38,480 nucleotides of DNA from Arenibacter sp. P308M17 (GCF_003426735.1 NZ_QVON01000015.1:1-38480), one strand, 5' to 3'. Shown: positions 8,226 to 16,589, counted from the stretch's first letter. Notes: generated from the letters alone by a model not told the origin. Translations and numbers: made by a program.

Positions 8226-8957
8226 CTATTTTATACCACCAAAGGCCCCAAAACACATGTTCTTATGCAAAATCTCTACCTTGCTGAAGCCTAGCTTTTT
8301 CATAAGGTCCAGCTGATAGTTTATAGATCTGGGAGAATCCTCCTTATCCACATAATCCAACACTTTTTTTCTGTAATCCTTTCCTCCCAATTCCTCCAAA
8401 TATTCCCCATATCTTTCCCAAGTATATTCATTGAGTATTTCGCTGTCCTGGGTGATCAGGTCCGAAATCATGAAACAGCCTCCCGGTTTTAGTAGGCCGT
8501 ATATTTTTCCAAAGGTATTTTCCCAGTCTTGTTCCTCCCTTAAATGGTGCAGTACGGCACCGGCCAATATGATGTCGAAATGGTTTTCCTTTAGGGATAC
8601 TTCCCTAATATCTCCCTGTACCATGTGCACCTTTTTATGGGTCTCTTTGGACACCCTTTCGAAGGCCCTGTGCAACATTGGGGCACTAAGGTCTACCAAG
8701 GTGCATTCCAGGTTTGGGAGCTTGGAGAGCATCTTTAAGGAATAGTTTCCGGCGCCACATCCGATGTCCAATAATTGCCCTGCATTGGGAGCAATTCTTT
8801 TGGCCGCTTCAGTAATCAATTCCAATATAATTTTGGCGTCGATTGTGGTAAGTTGGCCAGTGTCCAAATTGGAGAAACGCTCCACATCATTATCGAACCG
8901 TTCCCTGATTTCCGCTATGGTGGATTTTTTCATGTGTTTATATTTATTGTTTTTCAA
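8226..8957 (-). CDS. Class I SAM-dependent methyltransferase
   Basis: The 243-residue soluble protein has the class I fold signatures: motif I LLDIGCGAGNYS near 63, an acidic motif II region (CTLVDLSAP), VQGDIRE, and motif IV-like FDIILAGAVLHHL, then LLKPGGCFMISDL. The N-terminus (IAEIRERFDNDVERFSNLDTGQLTTIDAKIILELI) resembles family members that methylate small molecules. The substrate is not evident. An in-frame Met at 8933 could be the true start. Gene stop is TAG. It is monocistronic, with an REP-rich gap downstream. Confidence 0.88.
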   Translation of the reverse strand: MKNNKYKHMKKSTIAEIRERFDNDVERFSNLDTGQLTTIDAKIILELITEAAKRIAPNAGQLLDIGCGAGNYSLKMLSKLPNLECTLVDLSAPMLHRAFERVSKETHKKVHMVQGDIREVSLKENHFDIILAGAVLHHLREEQDWENTFGKIYGLLKPGGCFMISDLITQDSEILNEYTWERYGEYLEELGGKDYRKKVLDYVDKEDSPRSINYQLDLMKKLGFSKVEILHKNMCFGAFGGIK

Positions 8958-9103
8958 ATGTCACACCAGCCCGACAAAGTCATTCTGGCGGGTGTAACCT
9001 CAGCCCGGTATGGGCGGGTTTGATGTTTAAAAATAATAATTCCTTTGTGTGTTTAAAGATTATTTTAAACATGTCGGTTTCATTTTTTGTAAAATATAAT
9101 TAT

Positions 9104-9613
9104 TTATGATTTGGACAATACCATTATCTTTTCCCAAACACTATCGCTGACCGGCATTCCGTTCTTTAGATTTTCTTCCCTGGCAGGGGCACTCCTTTCC
9201 CCGGGATAGTAGATCGTATCTCCGGGCTGCATGGGTTCTACGTCTTGGACGCCACCCCGCATCCAATGGTTGGTGTTGCGCAATGCCACTAGGCCCATGC
9301 CGTGAGTTTTGGCCAATTCCACGGCACGGTGGGTACACTTGGTAGCATTGATGATGCCAGGGCCATAATTCCCGTCCCATCGTTCGATACTGCCAAATGA
9401 TTCCACTTTTTCGGCTTCGGCATTAATTTTAACGCTACCATTTTCCACATATTCCAAAAATAGGGGAACACGGTTTATTCCATGGGAATTTACTCCGGCC
9501 AGGGTACTCTAGGTATAGGTCTAGGCCAACAAATAGGCCTTTTCATGGGAAAATCTGTGTTTTAAGAATAGTTGGTACAGCACGTCCTGCATGTGTTGGG
9601 AGGTAATTTGCAT
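9104..9613 (-). pseudogene. Decayed Ldh_2/YiaK-type dehydrogenase (in-frame stops and internal deletion)
   Basis: Read from ATG at 9613 the frame gives MQITSQHMQDVLYQ...HEKAYLLA, then TAG at codon 31 (9521-9523), four codons later TAG at codon 35 (9509-9511), then STLAGVNSHGINRVPLFLEYVENGS. The match is to malate/L-lactate/2,3-diketogulonate dehydrogenases of the YiaK family (SHGINR and GLVALRNTNHWMRGG are signatures). Right after NHWMRGG (about 9250) the frame jumps to the family C-terminus (YYPGERSAPAREENLKNG...DSVWEKIM), skipping about 160 residues. The expected residues at both TAG codons look like Glu (GAG), so single changes suffice. The whole 170-codon relic keeps one frame. In this family the full protein is about 330 residues. 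I judge it nonfunctional. Confidence 0.88.
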
Positions 9614-9619
9614 AATCTT

Positions 9620-9988
9620 CTATTTTTTAAACATAAAATACACCGCTAATATCAAAAAGATAAAGGAAATGATGTGGTTCAACCTGAAAGTTTCCGTTTT
9701 GAATACGATGAGCGTAAACACCGCAAAAACGATCAATGTAATGACTTCTTGTATTACCTTTAATTGAATCAAAGTAAAGGGGCCGCCATTTTCTTTAAAC
9801 CCTATTCTATTTGCCGGTACTTGAAACACATATTCGAAAAGGGCAATTCCCCAACTTATGAGGATTATGGAAATCAACCCCAGCTTGTTGAACCATTTTA
9901 ATTCGGAAAATTTTAGATGGCCATACCAGGCAATAATCATAAATGAATTGCTTAAAATTAGAAGGCCGATAGTTAAAACTGCTTTCAT
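9620..9988 (-). CDS. DUF486 (DMT-like) membrane protein
   Basis: The 122-residue protein has four predicted membrane helices and the family signature AWYGHLKF near residue 20. SWGIALFEYVFQVPANRIGF and QLKVIQEVITLIVFAVF then follow, characteristic of the DUF486 / DMT-superfamily small proteins found across proteobacteria and Bacteroidetes. The function is unknown; the fold resembles half of a drug/metabolite transporter. It starts 51 bp from the stop of the hydroxyacid dehydrogenase gene and lies upstream of the decayed Ldh_2 gene on the same strand, so co-transcription is possible. Confidence 0.88.
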   Translation of the reverse strand: MKAVLTIGLLILSNSFMIIAWYGHLKFSELKWFNKLGLISIILISWGIALFEYVFQVPANRIGFKENGGPFTLIQLKVIQEVITLIVFAVFTLIVFKTETFRLNHIISFIFLILAVYFMFKK

Positions 9989-10039
9989 TTCAATATCAAT
10001 TATTTAGGTTGGCAAAATTTATTGGGACTTAGGGCCCGA

Positions 10040-11044
10040 TCATATACTAATCTTGGACTGATTTTGAAGCCGTGGATCTTTGGATTTGATCAAAACAGGT
10101 CTGTTCTCCATTATTTCCGTGATTCTCTCCAAGGTCTCTACTTCCAGCCTGTGCATGGCTTCATGGGTATAAAAGGTTAAATGGGGCAGAAGGATGACAT
10201 TGTCCATTTCATAAAGTCTTTTTAGCGGATGGTCCGTTTTGTTCAACGGCTCCATGCTGTAGACGTCAAGTCCGGCACCTGCAATTTGCTTTCTTTCCAA
10301 GGCGTCCAAAAGAGCCAATTCGTCTATCAAGGCTCCCCTTGCAGTATTGATTATTATGGCGTTTGGTTTCATTACCTCAAATTCCTTGGCTCCTATGAGG
10401 TGTTTGGTTTCCTTGTTCAAAACGGCATGAAGTGAAATAAAATCGCACTCCTTGATCATTTCGGTGAGGTCGTTATATTTTTGGATCCCCTTTTTTGCCA
10501 ATTCTTCTTTGGATTTGCCCGGGTCGTAACCAATAATTTTGGCCCTAAATCCCAAGCCTGCCATTCTGGCCATACTACCGCCTATTTTACCACAACCAAT
10601 GATACCCAACGTTTTTTCGGAAATATCCAATCCCAACCACGGCTGACTTGGCCAAACCCAAGCTTTGCTGTCCATTTGCTTTTGTAGCACGGGCAGCTTT
10701 TTGGCCAGCGCAATTAACAGGGCAAATGCCCCTTCGGCAACGGTCTCTTCTGCGTATTCCGGAATATTGACCACTACTATGCCTCTTGCGTTGGCGGCCG
10801 GAATATCTATGGCATCTATTCCTACCCCATATTTTACTATTGCCTTGAGCTTTTTTGCCGAATCTATTATTTTTTGGGTAATGGGGGTGTAGCACATTAA
10901 TAAGATATCGCAATCTTCCAATGCTTTCATTAGGATTTCTTCCGATACCCCATCCGGGAGCAATACCAGATCATGTCCTTTTTCGCGAAGCGTTTGGTCT
11001 ATAAAGGGAGTTTCCAGCTCCATATCGGTTCTTACTATTTTCAT
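10040..11044 (-). CDS. D-2-hydroxyacid dehydrogenase (phosphoglycerate-dehydrogenase-like)
   Basis: I start at MKIVRTD (11044), the usual first strand of the family; the frame extends to 11083 with a non-homologous leader. The 334-residue protein has the catalytic-domain Rossmann-like half, then the NAD motif LGIIGCGKIGGSMARMAG. The expected catalytic trio follows: Arg in INTARGALIDE, Glu in GLDVYSMEPL, and His in LLPHLTFYTHEA. The family reduces 2-keto acids or oxidises D-2-hydroxyacids with NAD(P)H. It has no ACT domain, so it is not a full SerA. Its neighbour upstream is the Lrp regulator and downstream the DUF486 gene. The substrate is unknown. Confidence 0.92.
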   Translation of the reverse strand: MKIVRTDMELETPFIDQTLREKGHDLVLLPDGVSEEILMKALEDCDILLMCYTPITQKIIDSAKKLKAIVKYGVGIDAIDIPAANARGIVVVNIPEYAEETVAEGAFALLIALAKKLPVLQKQMDSKAWVWPSQPWLGLDISEKTLGIIGCGKIGGSMARMAGLGFRAKIIGYDPGKSKEELAKKGIQKYNDLTEMIKECDFISLHAVLNKETKHLIGAKEFEVMKPNAIIINTARGALIDELALLDALERKQIAGAGLDVYSMEPLNKTDHPLKRLYEMDNVILLPHLTFYTHEAMHRLEVETLERITEIMENRPVLIKSKDPRLQNQSKISI

Positions 11045-11163
11045 ATTATTCAAATAGGGTAACGGTTTTGATATTATATACATAAGGTATGGTCAATATC
11101 TACAAAATGCGTCCTTTAATGTTATGATTGGCCATGGAAACAAATGTAAAAAAGCGGTGGGAA

Positions 11164-11625
11164 TTAAATGTAGTATTCCGAAGAATGTTTTATTTCCTTT
11201 AGGACAAAGGTACTGTTGAGAACACCAATATTTTCAATCTTGGAAAGTTTGGTCTTTACAAAATCATGATATTCCTCCAGACTTTTGGTGTGGATCTTTA
11301 AGATAAAATCTACCTGTCCCGCCAAATGGTAGCACTCCTGTACCTCGTCCAAACCCTGTACCTGTGCCTCAAATTTTTCAATAAAGGCTTCATTATGGTA
11401 CCGCATGGATACTTGGCATATAACGGTTATGGATCGGTCTATCTGTTTTTTGTCCAGTATGGCCACGTATTTTTTAATAACGCCTTGCCTTTCCAGTCTG
11501 CGCACTCTTTCGTATACTGGAGAGGCGGTAAGATTGAGGATCGCTGCAATTTCCTTTGCCGTTTTTTTGGAATCCTTTTGCAAAATCCTTAGTATGGTAA
11601 TATCGGTCATATCCAATTGCTCCAT
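11164..11625 (-). CDS. Lrp/AsnC family transcriptional regulator
   Basis: The 153-residue protein has an N-terminal winged helix-turn-helix (LDMTDITILRILQKDSKKTA, then SPVYERVRRLERQGVIKKY) and a C-terminal RAM/ACT-like ligand domain (QECYHLAGQVDFILKIHT). This is the standard Lrp/AsnC architecture and length. It is divergent from the threonine dehydrogenase gene, sharing a 181-bp AT-rich intergenic region. The simplest inference is that it senses threonine or glycine and controls threonine catabolism and itself, as Lrp-type local regulators often do for adjacent amino-acid genes. Confidence 0.93.
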   Translation of the reverse strand: MEQLDMTDITILRILQKDSKKTAKEIAAILNLTASPVYERVRRLERQGVIKKYVAILDKKQIDRSITVICQVSMRYHNEAFIEKFEAQVQGLDEVQECYHLAGQVDFILKIHTKSLEEYHDFVKTKLSKIENIGVLNSTFVLKEIKHSSEYYI

Positions 11626-11638
11626 AATAGTCAGAAAA

Positions 11639-11678
11639 TTTACTTTTAAACGTCCATTTTTTAAGATAAAAAAGTAAA
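11639..11678. promoter_or_regulatory. Inverted repeat near Lrp-type regulator start
   Basis: The arms TTTACTTTT (11639-11647) and AAAAGTAAA (11670-11678) form a 9-bp perfect inverted repeat beginning 14 bp upstream of the regulator start. The position suits autoregulation, but binding is inferred. Confidence 0.4.
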
Positions 11679-11755
11679 TATAACTTTTAATTGTTAATAT
11701 AGTAGGAATTATAGCTTACTTAATACTATTATTTAATTATTAATATCGTATTTAG

Positions 11756-11763
11756 TAATTTTG
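11756..11763 (+). promoter_or_regulatory. Candidate Bacteroidetes -7 box for threonine dehydrogenase
   Basis: TAATTTTG matches the Bacteroidetes sigma-A -7 consensus TAnnTTTG, 44 bp before the chosen ATG at 11807. I do not see a clear TTTG -33 box at the right spacing, so this is tentative. Confidence 0.4.
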
Positions 11764-11806
11764 ATAGTAATTAACACTTTTGTTGATTGGATTAAAACGG
11801 TGTATT

Positions 11807-12757
11807 ATGAAAGCAAAAGTTCTGGTCATCGGGGCCAATGGACAATTGGGGTCTGTGCTTGTAAAAGAGTTACAGCACCATTATGGTTTGGACAATGTAG
11901 TGGCGTCGGATATACGGAAAGGGCATCATTTTAAGGGAAAATTTGAAGAGTTGGATGCCACGGATAGGGAGCAATTGACAGAGGTGGTTTTAAGATATGG
12001 CATAACCCAAATCTATCATTTAGCGGCAATTTTGTCGGCCAAGGGGGAAGCAGATCCGTTGGCAACTTGGGACCTAAATATGAAGATGCTCTTCAATGTA
12101 TTGGAAGTTGCCAGAATCCATGGGGTGGACAAGGTGTTCTTTCCAAGTTCCATTGCCGTTTTTGGGGAGGATGCCCCTTGGGTGAACACGCCCAACAAAG
12201 CCTATCTGAACCCGGCAACCGTTTACGGAATGAGCAAGGCGGCCGGGGAACAATGGGCGCAATATTATTTTTTAAGATATGGTTTGGACGTAAGGTCCCT
12301 TCGTTATCCCGGGATCATTGGATACCAATCCTTACCAGGGGGAGGTACAACGGATTACGCCGTGGATATTTTTCACAAGGCCGTTTTGGAAGAGGAATTT
12401 GTCTGTTTCCTAAATGAAGATACTACCCTGCCCATGATCTTTATGGAAGACGCTATAAGGGCCACCTTGGAATTAATGGAGGCACCAAAGGAAGATATTA
12501 AAATAAGAACGGCCTATAACCTTGCGGGAAGTAGTTTTTCGCCAGAGGATATTGTTAAGGAAATCCGTAAATTTTATCCGGAATTTAAAATAAGATATGA
12601 GCCGGATTTCAGGCAGGATATTGCTGCCCGATGGCCAAAATCCATAAACGACATTGAGGCAACCATGGATTGGGGGTGGAAACCGCAATACAGTCTGGAA
12701 ACGATTGTCCGGATCATGATCGATAAACTAAGGGAACAGTACGTTGCACAGCAATAG
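11807..12757 (+). CDS. tdh: NAD-dependent L-threonine 3-dehydrogenase (SDR type)
   Basis: I start at MKAKVLVIG (11807), which places the Rossmann motif GANGQLG at residues 9-15; the ORF extends 27 nt further upstream. The 316-residue protein is an extended SDR with the catalytic YxxxK (TVYGMSKAAG) and the preceding Ser (FPSSIAVFGE). It matches the SDR-type threonine dehydrogenases of Flavobacterium and Cupriavidus, which oxidise L-threonine to 2-amino-3-ketobutyrate. Assignment rests on the similarity plus its immediate neighbour, a 2-amino-3-ketobutyrate CoA ligase. The gap to that gene is 67 bp, and the two very likely share an operon under the divergent Lrp regulator. Confidence 0.9.
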   Translation: MKAKVLVIGANGQLGSVLVKELQHHYGLDNVVASDIRKGHHFKGKFEELDATDREQLTEVVLRYGITQIYHLAAILSAKGEADPLATWDLNMKMLFNVLEVARIHGVDKVFFPSSIAVFGEDAPWVNTPNKAYLNPATVYGMSKAAGEQWAQYYFLRYGLDVRSLRYPGIIGYQSLPGGGTTDYAVDIFHKAVLEEEFVCFLNEDTTLPMIFMEDAIRATLELMEAPKEDIKIRTAYNLAGSSFSPEDIVKEIRKFYPEFKIRYEPDFRQDIAARWPKSINDIEATMDWGWKPQYSLETIVRIMIDKLREQYVAQQ

Positions 12758-12783
12758 ATGATAGGCCCGTTTAAACAAAACAG

Positions 12784-12808
12784 AACCGCCTGACCCAGGT
12801 TGGGCACC
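12784..12808. repeat. REP-like short hairpin in tdh-kbl gap
   Basis: ACCGCCTGACCCAGG then TTGGGC resembles the left halves of the REP-like elements at 7801 and 8116 (CCGCCTGAC...GGGC). CCTG/CAGG can pair. It is a degraded or solo copy placed between two operon genes. Confidence 0.4.
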
Positions 12809-12824
12809 TAAAAAAACAGTAGAT

Positions 12825-14012
12825 ATGTATACAACGATAAAAAATGCATTACAGGAAGAGCTTGAAGCGATTAGGGCAGAGGGACTCTATAAGGAGGAAA
12901 GAATAATTACAACACCACAGGGGGCAGAGATCCAAACCACCAATACCGCGAATGTGCTTAATTTTTGTGCTAACAATTATTTGGGACTTTCTGCCCATCC
13001 GGAAGTTATAAATGCAGGTAAGGAGGCTATTGACACCCATGGATATGGGCTATCTTCGGTTCGTTTTATTTGTGGTACCCAGGATATCCATAAGGAATTG
13101 GAACGAAAGACCGCCGAATTTTTAGGGATGGAGGATTGCATCCTATATGCTGCAGCCTTTGATGCAAATGGCGGCTTGTTCGAACCCATTCTTGGTGCTG
13201 AAGACGCTATTATTTCGGATGCATTGAACCATGCTTCCATCATAGATGGGATAAGGTTGTGCAAGGCAAAACGTTTTAGGTATGAGCACAACTCCATGAA
13301 GGACCTGGAGGAGCAACTAAAAGCGGCCCATGGTTCCCGAAGAATATTGATCGTGACCGATGGTTCCTTTTCAATGGACGGAACCATTGCACAATTGAAT
13401 AAAATCTGCGATTTGGCGGATAAGTATGGGGCCATGGTCATGATAGACGAATGTCACTCCACCGGCTTTTTAGGCGCCACTGGCCGTGGTTCCCACGAAT
13501 ATAGAAATGTAATGGGAAGGATCGATATCATTACCGGTACCTATGGTAAAGCCCTTGGGGGAGCCTCGGGAGGATTTACGGCGGCTAGAAAGGAAATTGT
13601 GGAAATGCTAAGACAACGCTCCAGGCCCTACTTGTTTTCCAACACCTTGGCGCCATCCATAGTAGGGGCTTCCATAAAGGTGCTGGATCTTCTTTCATCC
13701 TCCACTGCGCTTAGGGATAAGTTGGAGGCCAATACTACTTATTTCCGGTCTGCGATGACTGCAGCCGGTTTCGATATAGTACCCGGAGATCACCCCATTG
13801 TTCCGGTAATGCTCTATGAGGCTCCACTGGCCCAAGAGTTTGCTGCCAAATTATTGGAAGAGGGAATTTATGTAATCGGTTTTTTCTATCCGGTCGTTCC
13901 CAAGGGGAAAGCCAGAATTAGGGTACAATTGTCCGCGGCCCATGAACAGCACCATTTGGAAAAGGCAGTGGAGGCCTTTACCAAAGTGGGGAAATCGCTA
14001 AAGGTGATTTAA
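12825..14012 (+). CDS. kbl: Glycine C-acetyltransferase (2-amino-3-ketobutyrate CoA ligase)
   Basis: The 395-residue length is typical of the family (E. coli Kbl is 398). It is a fold-type I PLP enzyme of the alpha-oxoamine synthase family. Signatures are [11 protein letters not shown] near 46-55, the [14 protein letters not shown] block, [10 protein letters not shown] (Asp208, His211 region), and the Schiff-base Lys242 in [10 protein letters not shown]. With Tdh it cleaves 2-amino-3-ketobutyrate with CoA to glycine and acetyl-CoA. Related enzymes (KAS III-type BioF, ALAS, SPT) share the fold, but pairing with tdh favours Kbl. The protein is cytoplasmic. Confidence 0.95.
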   Translation: MYTTIKNALQEELEAIRAEGLYKEERIITTPQGAEIQTTNTANVLNFCANNYLGLSAHPEVINAGKEAIDTHGYGLSSVRFICGTQDIHKELERKTAEFLGMEDCILYAAAFDANGGLFEPILGAEDAIISDALNHASIIDGIRLCKAKRFRYEHNSMKDLEEQLKAAHGSRRILIVTDGSFSMDGTIAQLNKICDLADKYGAMVMIDECHSTGFLGATGRGSHEYRNVMGRIDIITGTYGKALGGASGGFTAARKEIVEMLRQRSRPYLFSNTLAPSIVGASIKVLDLLSSSTALRDKLEANTTYFRSAMTAAGFDIVPGDHPIVPVMLYEAPLAQEFAAKLLEEGIYVIGFFYPVVPKGKARIRVQLSAAHEQHHLEKAVEAFTKVGKSLKVI

Positions 14013-14124
14013 TGGTAATAACATTTTCCATAGGCTACAGACCAATGTAGTATAAACTAAGAATAACAGGACACTGGTAACTATTGGGGCTGATAAACTA
14101 TTGGAATTACCGGAGTAGGGGGGG

Positions 14125-14670
14125 CTAATCACCCAGTATTTTGGTTTCAAATCCGTCTATGCTCAAGGTATTTTTAGTTTCCCAATAGGCTTCAATTCCG
14201 GCCTTTCCCTGTTTTTCGGACCAGGAGTTGAGAACGTTTCGGTCCTCTTTAAAATCCATAAAAGGGACGGCAAAGCCACAAGAGGTCTGAACCATATCGA
14301 TATCCAGTTCAATAATCTGTCGGGAGCCAGTGTTTTCAGGGAATAGGTTTATATACCTATGGAATTCCATTTCCCTTTTGTGGTATATTTTAGCCTGTCC
14401 GTACAGCCTTAGTATCATTGGTTTTCCTTCAAATGCGCAGAACATGATCGTCATTCTATTGTTCTTCAATAAATGTGCTGCGGTTTCATTGCCACTACCG
14501 GTTAGATTAAGCCATATGATTTTGTTTTTGTCAAGGATTCTAAATGAATCGGTCCCTTTGGGCGATAGGTTTACCCTACCTTCGGAAGCCGCCGTACCCA
14601 CAAAAAATACTTTTTGCTTTTCAATGAATTCTTTCAATTCAGCTGAAATAGAATCTAATTGTTTTCCCAT
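14125..14670 (-). CDS. Pyridoxamine 5'-phosphate oxidase family protein
   Basis: The 181-residue protein has the split-barrel flavin-binding fold seen in PNPOx-like proteins: FFVGTAASEGRVNLSPKG near 22-39, then IIWLNLTGSGNETAAHLLKNNRMTIMFCAFEG and LRLYGQAKIYH. This subgroup is not the biosynthetic PdxH; members bind FMN, F420 or heme and mostly lack a proven reaction. It is a monocistronic gene convergent with kbl. The 112-bp gap between them holds nothing notable. Confidence 0.87.
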   Translation of the reverse strand: MGKQLDSISAELKEFIEKQKVFFVGTAASEGRVNLSPKGTDSFRILDKNKIIWLNLTGSGNETAAHLLKNNRMTIMFCAFEGKPMILRLYGQAKIYHKREMEFHRYINLFPENTGSRQIIELDIDMVQTSCGFAVPFMDFKEDRNVLNSWSEKQGKAGIEAYWETKNTLSIDGFETKILGD

Positions 14671-14771
14671 GTCTTAAAATTATGGTAATACCGTACCTCC
14701 GGATTTAAAATCGGATTTGGATCAAATGAGGCCGAAGAATTTGATCCGGTATAAATTTACAAAACTTCCAC

Positions 14772-14935
14772 TAGTGTCGTGTCAATGCTACTGTGTCGTT
14801 TAAGTCGCCGTTATTTTTTATCTGGCCAAGGCAAAAAAATGTTGCATAGCCGTAGCTACTGAACTGTTTTTTAACGAAGGCCGGGTGAAAAAGAACAAGA
14901 CTTGGGATGGCTAAAGTAGGGTTGACAAGACACTA
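14772..14935. mobile_element. 164-bp MITE-like element with terminal inverted repeats
   Basis: The ends TAGTGTCGTGTCAA (14772-14785) and TTGACAAGACACTA (14922-14935) form a 14-bp inverted repeat with one mismatch. If the outer TA is target duplication, the element would be 160 bp flanked by TA, as for IS630/Tc1-type transposition; that is inference. The interior has a short open frame ending ...LFFNEGRVKKNKTWDG, possibly a transposase tail, but no full gene. The rightmost 29 bp recurs inverted at 32719-32747 with one mismatch. It is therefore an internally deleted IS or a MITE. Confidence 0.7.
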
Positions 14936-14985
14936 ACATAAAGTACTTGCGATTTTAATTTAGGGAATGGTCTAAACGGTGCGGA

Positions 14986-15237
14986 GGTTGTTCGGCTCTT
15001 TTAATTGTAAGTGTTGCAAAGTTGGCCTTGGCTACTGCCGGCTCCTCCAAGCCAAGGTACACTGTACCTTGGTTGTTCGGCCCTGGTCGTTTTTTATTCA
15101 TCAGTTTGTCTATTGTTTTTTATTGGTATTCATGAATGCTCTGCATTTGGGCGATGCAAAAAATGAACAGAACACGAATTTGGGATATAAGATTCTATCT
15201 TATTCCAATTCACACACAACTTTTGATATTGATCCGT
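14986..15237 (+). repeat. Dispersed repeat, copy 2 (long form)
   Basis: This 252-bp copy matches 109-305 nearly base for base, with an extra 54 bp (about 15096-15149) and one extra base near its start. It holds the same palindrome (15052-15072, arms CCAAGGTACA/TGTACCTTGG) and is bracketed internally by two GGTTGTTCGGC direct repeats (14986 and 15071). It sits just downstream of the MITE-like element, 216 bp before the NHL-type gene. I see no gene in 14671-15452 beyond these elements. Confidence 0.85.
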
Positions 15238-15452
15238 CTAAATTTTGTTTTGGAATACTAAAGGTATATTCTTTCGTCAAGCGAAGATACTTTGGGAAAT
15301 ATATCCTATGCTAAGTGCTTCCCATTACCTAAAGTATGGTAGTAATAGATGCATAAACCAACCGAGTGATAAAACGAAAATAGTAGATCCTGAATCGGTT
15401 GAATATTAAAATAAGAATGTTTAACTTTCAAAAAAAAATTAAGAACCGAACC

Positions 15453-16589
15453 ATGCATAATAAAACTGCACTTACAGTATTTTCAGTCGTATCCTTTTTA
15501 GGATTTTCCAGCACCATAACGGCGCAAAATGCCCAACACGATCATACGCACCATGCGCAAGAACATAATGACTTGGCCCATCATCATCCGCATGGCCCAA
15601 TATCCTCGGATGAAATACCCAAGCAGGCAAAACTAATAACGGGTCAAGGGGAGTTTGTTTTTTCATGGGACCAGGAATTAACGGCGGCCTTTCCTGAGGA
15701 TGCCCATGCATTTGAACCTGGAATGCACGGAGGGTTTAACGAAGATCCCGAAACGGGCATTGTGTATACGGGAATACCTGGCTATGGACTTTGTGCCATA
15801 AGCCCAGATTTGACAAAATGGTCCACCCTCGGTTCCGATGAACGTTTAAAGGATAACATCCACGGGATTGTATTCTTTGTCCATAAAGGTGAAAAATACT
15901 TGGCAGTGGCGCAGGAGGGAAAAAGAGTTCTTGTACTTACCTTGGACGGAACGATCGTTAGTGAAATTTTGAAGCCTACCGGAAATGAATTTAAATTTGA
16001 CGAAGCCAATACGTTCTTCGGTTCAAAGGACAGTAATTTTGGGGTTACGGATGTAACTTATCTTAATGGCACCCTATATGTGGCCCATGGTTATTCTGCA
16101 GGGGATTTTGTAATGACAATAAAGGAGAAGAACGGTGTTTGGAGTTGGGGAAAACTTGCCTGGGGAGGAAAAGGGGATAAACCTGGACAGTTTCAGACCG
16201 CACATGGTATCTATGCCCATGAAAACTATATTCTTGTGGCCAATAGGGCAGCAGGGCAGGTAGTAAAGTTTACCAAGAAGGGTAAGTTTGTGGAAACTTT
16301 CAATGAAATTCCGGAAGGCAGTTTGGTATGTAATATCTCCTATGAAGCGGAGCATTACTTTCTTAATGCTTTGCAGGCCATTGGCGACCAAAAATCGGCA
16401 CCTATTTATGTGCATTCCGGGGAGAAGTTACTTTCCACGGTAATCCCGGGGGATTTGGATATTCCTGTTCTAACCAATATCCATCAGGTCTGGCCGCATA
16501 TTGTTACCGAAAGCGGATCCAAACAATTGTACCTTTTGGTACATGGTTGGAACAAAGGAAAATTTGCGGTCCTTAAAATGGAAAAATAA
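15453..16589 (+). CDS. Secreted NHL/PAL-like beta-propeller with His-rich N-terminus
   Basis: I start at MHNKTALTVF (15453) because a signal peptide follows directly (…SFLGFSSTITAQ). Earlier in-frame Met codons add a basic leader. The mature N-terminus carries nine His within residues 29-47 (HDHTHHAQEH then LAHHHPH), a likely metal-binding tract. The rest (about 55-378) shows propeller-like repeats such as FGVTDVTYLNGTLYVAHGYS, GQFQTAHGIYAHENYILVANRAAGQVVKF and a closing strand VLKMEK. It resembles NHL-repeat or peptidylglycine-lyase-like propellers. The function is unknown; the product is periplasmic or extracellular. It is convergent with the DUF1080 remnant. Confidence 0.75.
   Translation: MHNKTALTVFSVVSFLGFSSTITAQNAQHDHTHHAQEHNDLAHHHPHGPISSDEIPKQAKLITGQGEFVFSWDQELTAAFPEDAHAFEPGMHGGFNEDPETGIVYTGIPGYGLCAISPDLTKWSTLGSDERLKDNIHGIVFFVHKGEKYLAVAQEGKRVLVLTLDGTIVSEILKPTGNEFKFDEANTFFGSKDSNFGVTDVTYLNGTLYVAHGYSAGDFVMTIKEKNGVWSWGKLAWGGKGDKPGQFQTAHGIYAHENYILVANRAAGQVVKFTKKGKFVETFNEIPEGSLVCNISYEAEHYFLNALQAIGDQKSAPIYVHSGEKLLSTVIPGDLDIPVLTNIHQVWPHIVTESGSKQLYLLVHGWNKGKFAVLKMEK

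Noticed and set aside
9509..9523. Two TAG codons in the Ldh_2 frame as possible amber recoding (selenocysteine- or pyrrolysine-like)
   Set aside because: Real genes here end in TAG (4782-6296 and 8226-8957), the Ldh_2 frame also has a large deletion, and no structural signal or suppressor tRNA is visible. Decay is the simpler explanation.
14979..15314. 111-residue plus-strand ORF over the dispersed repeat
   Set aside because: The other copy of the repeat does not keep the frame, the composition is odd (Cys/His-rich) and no domain is recognised. I treat it as a chance ORF.
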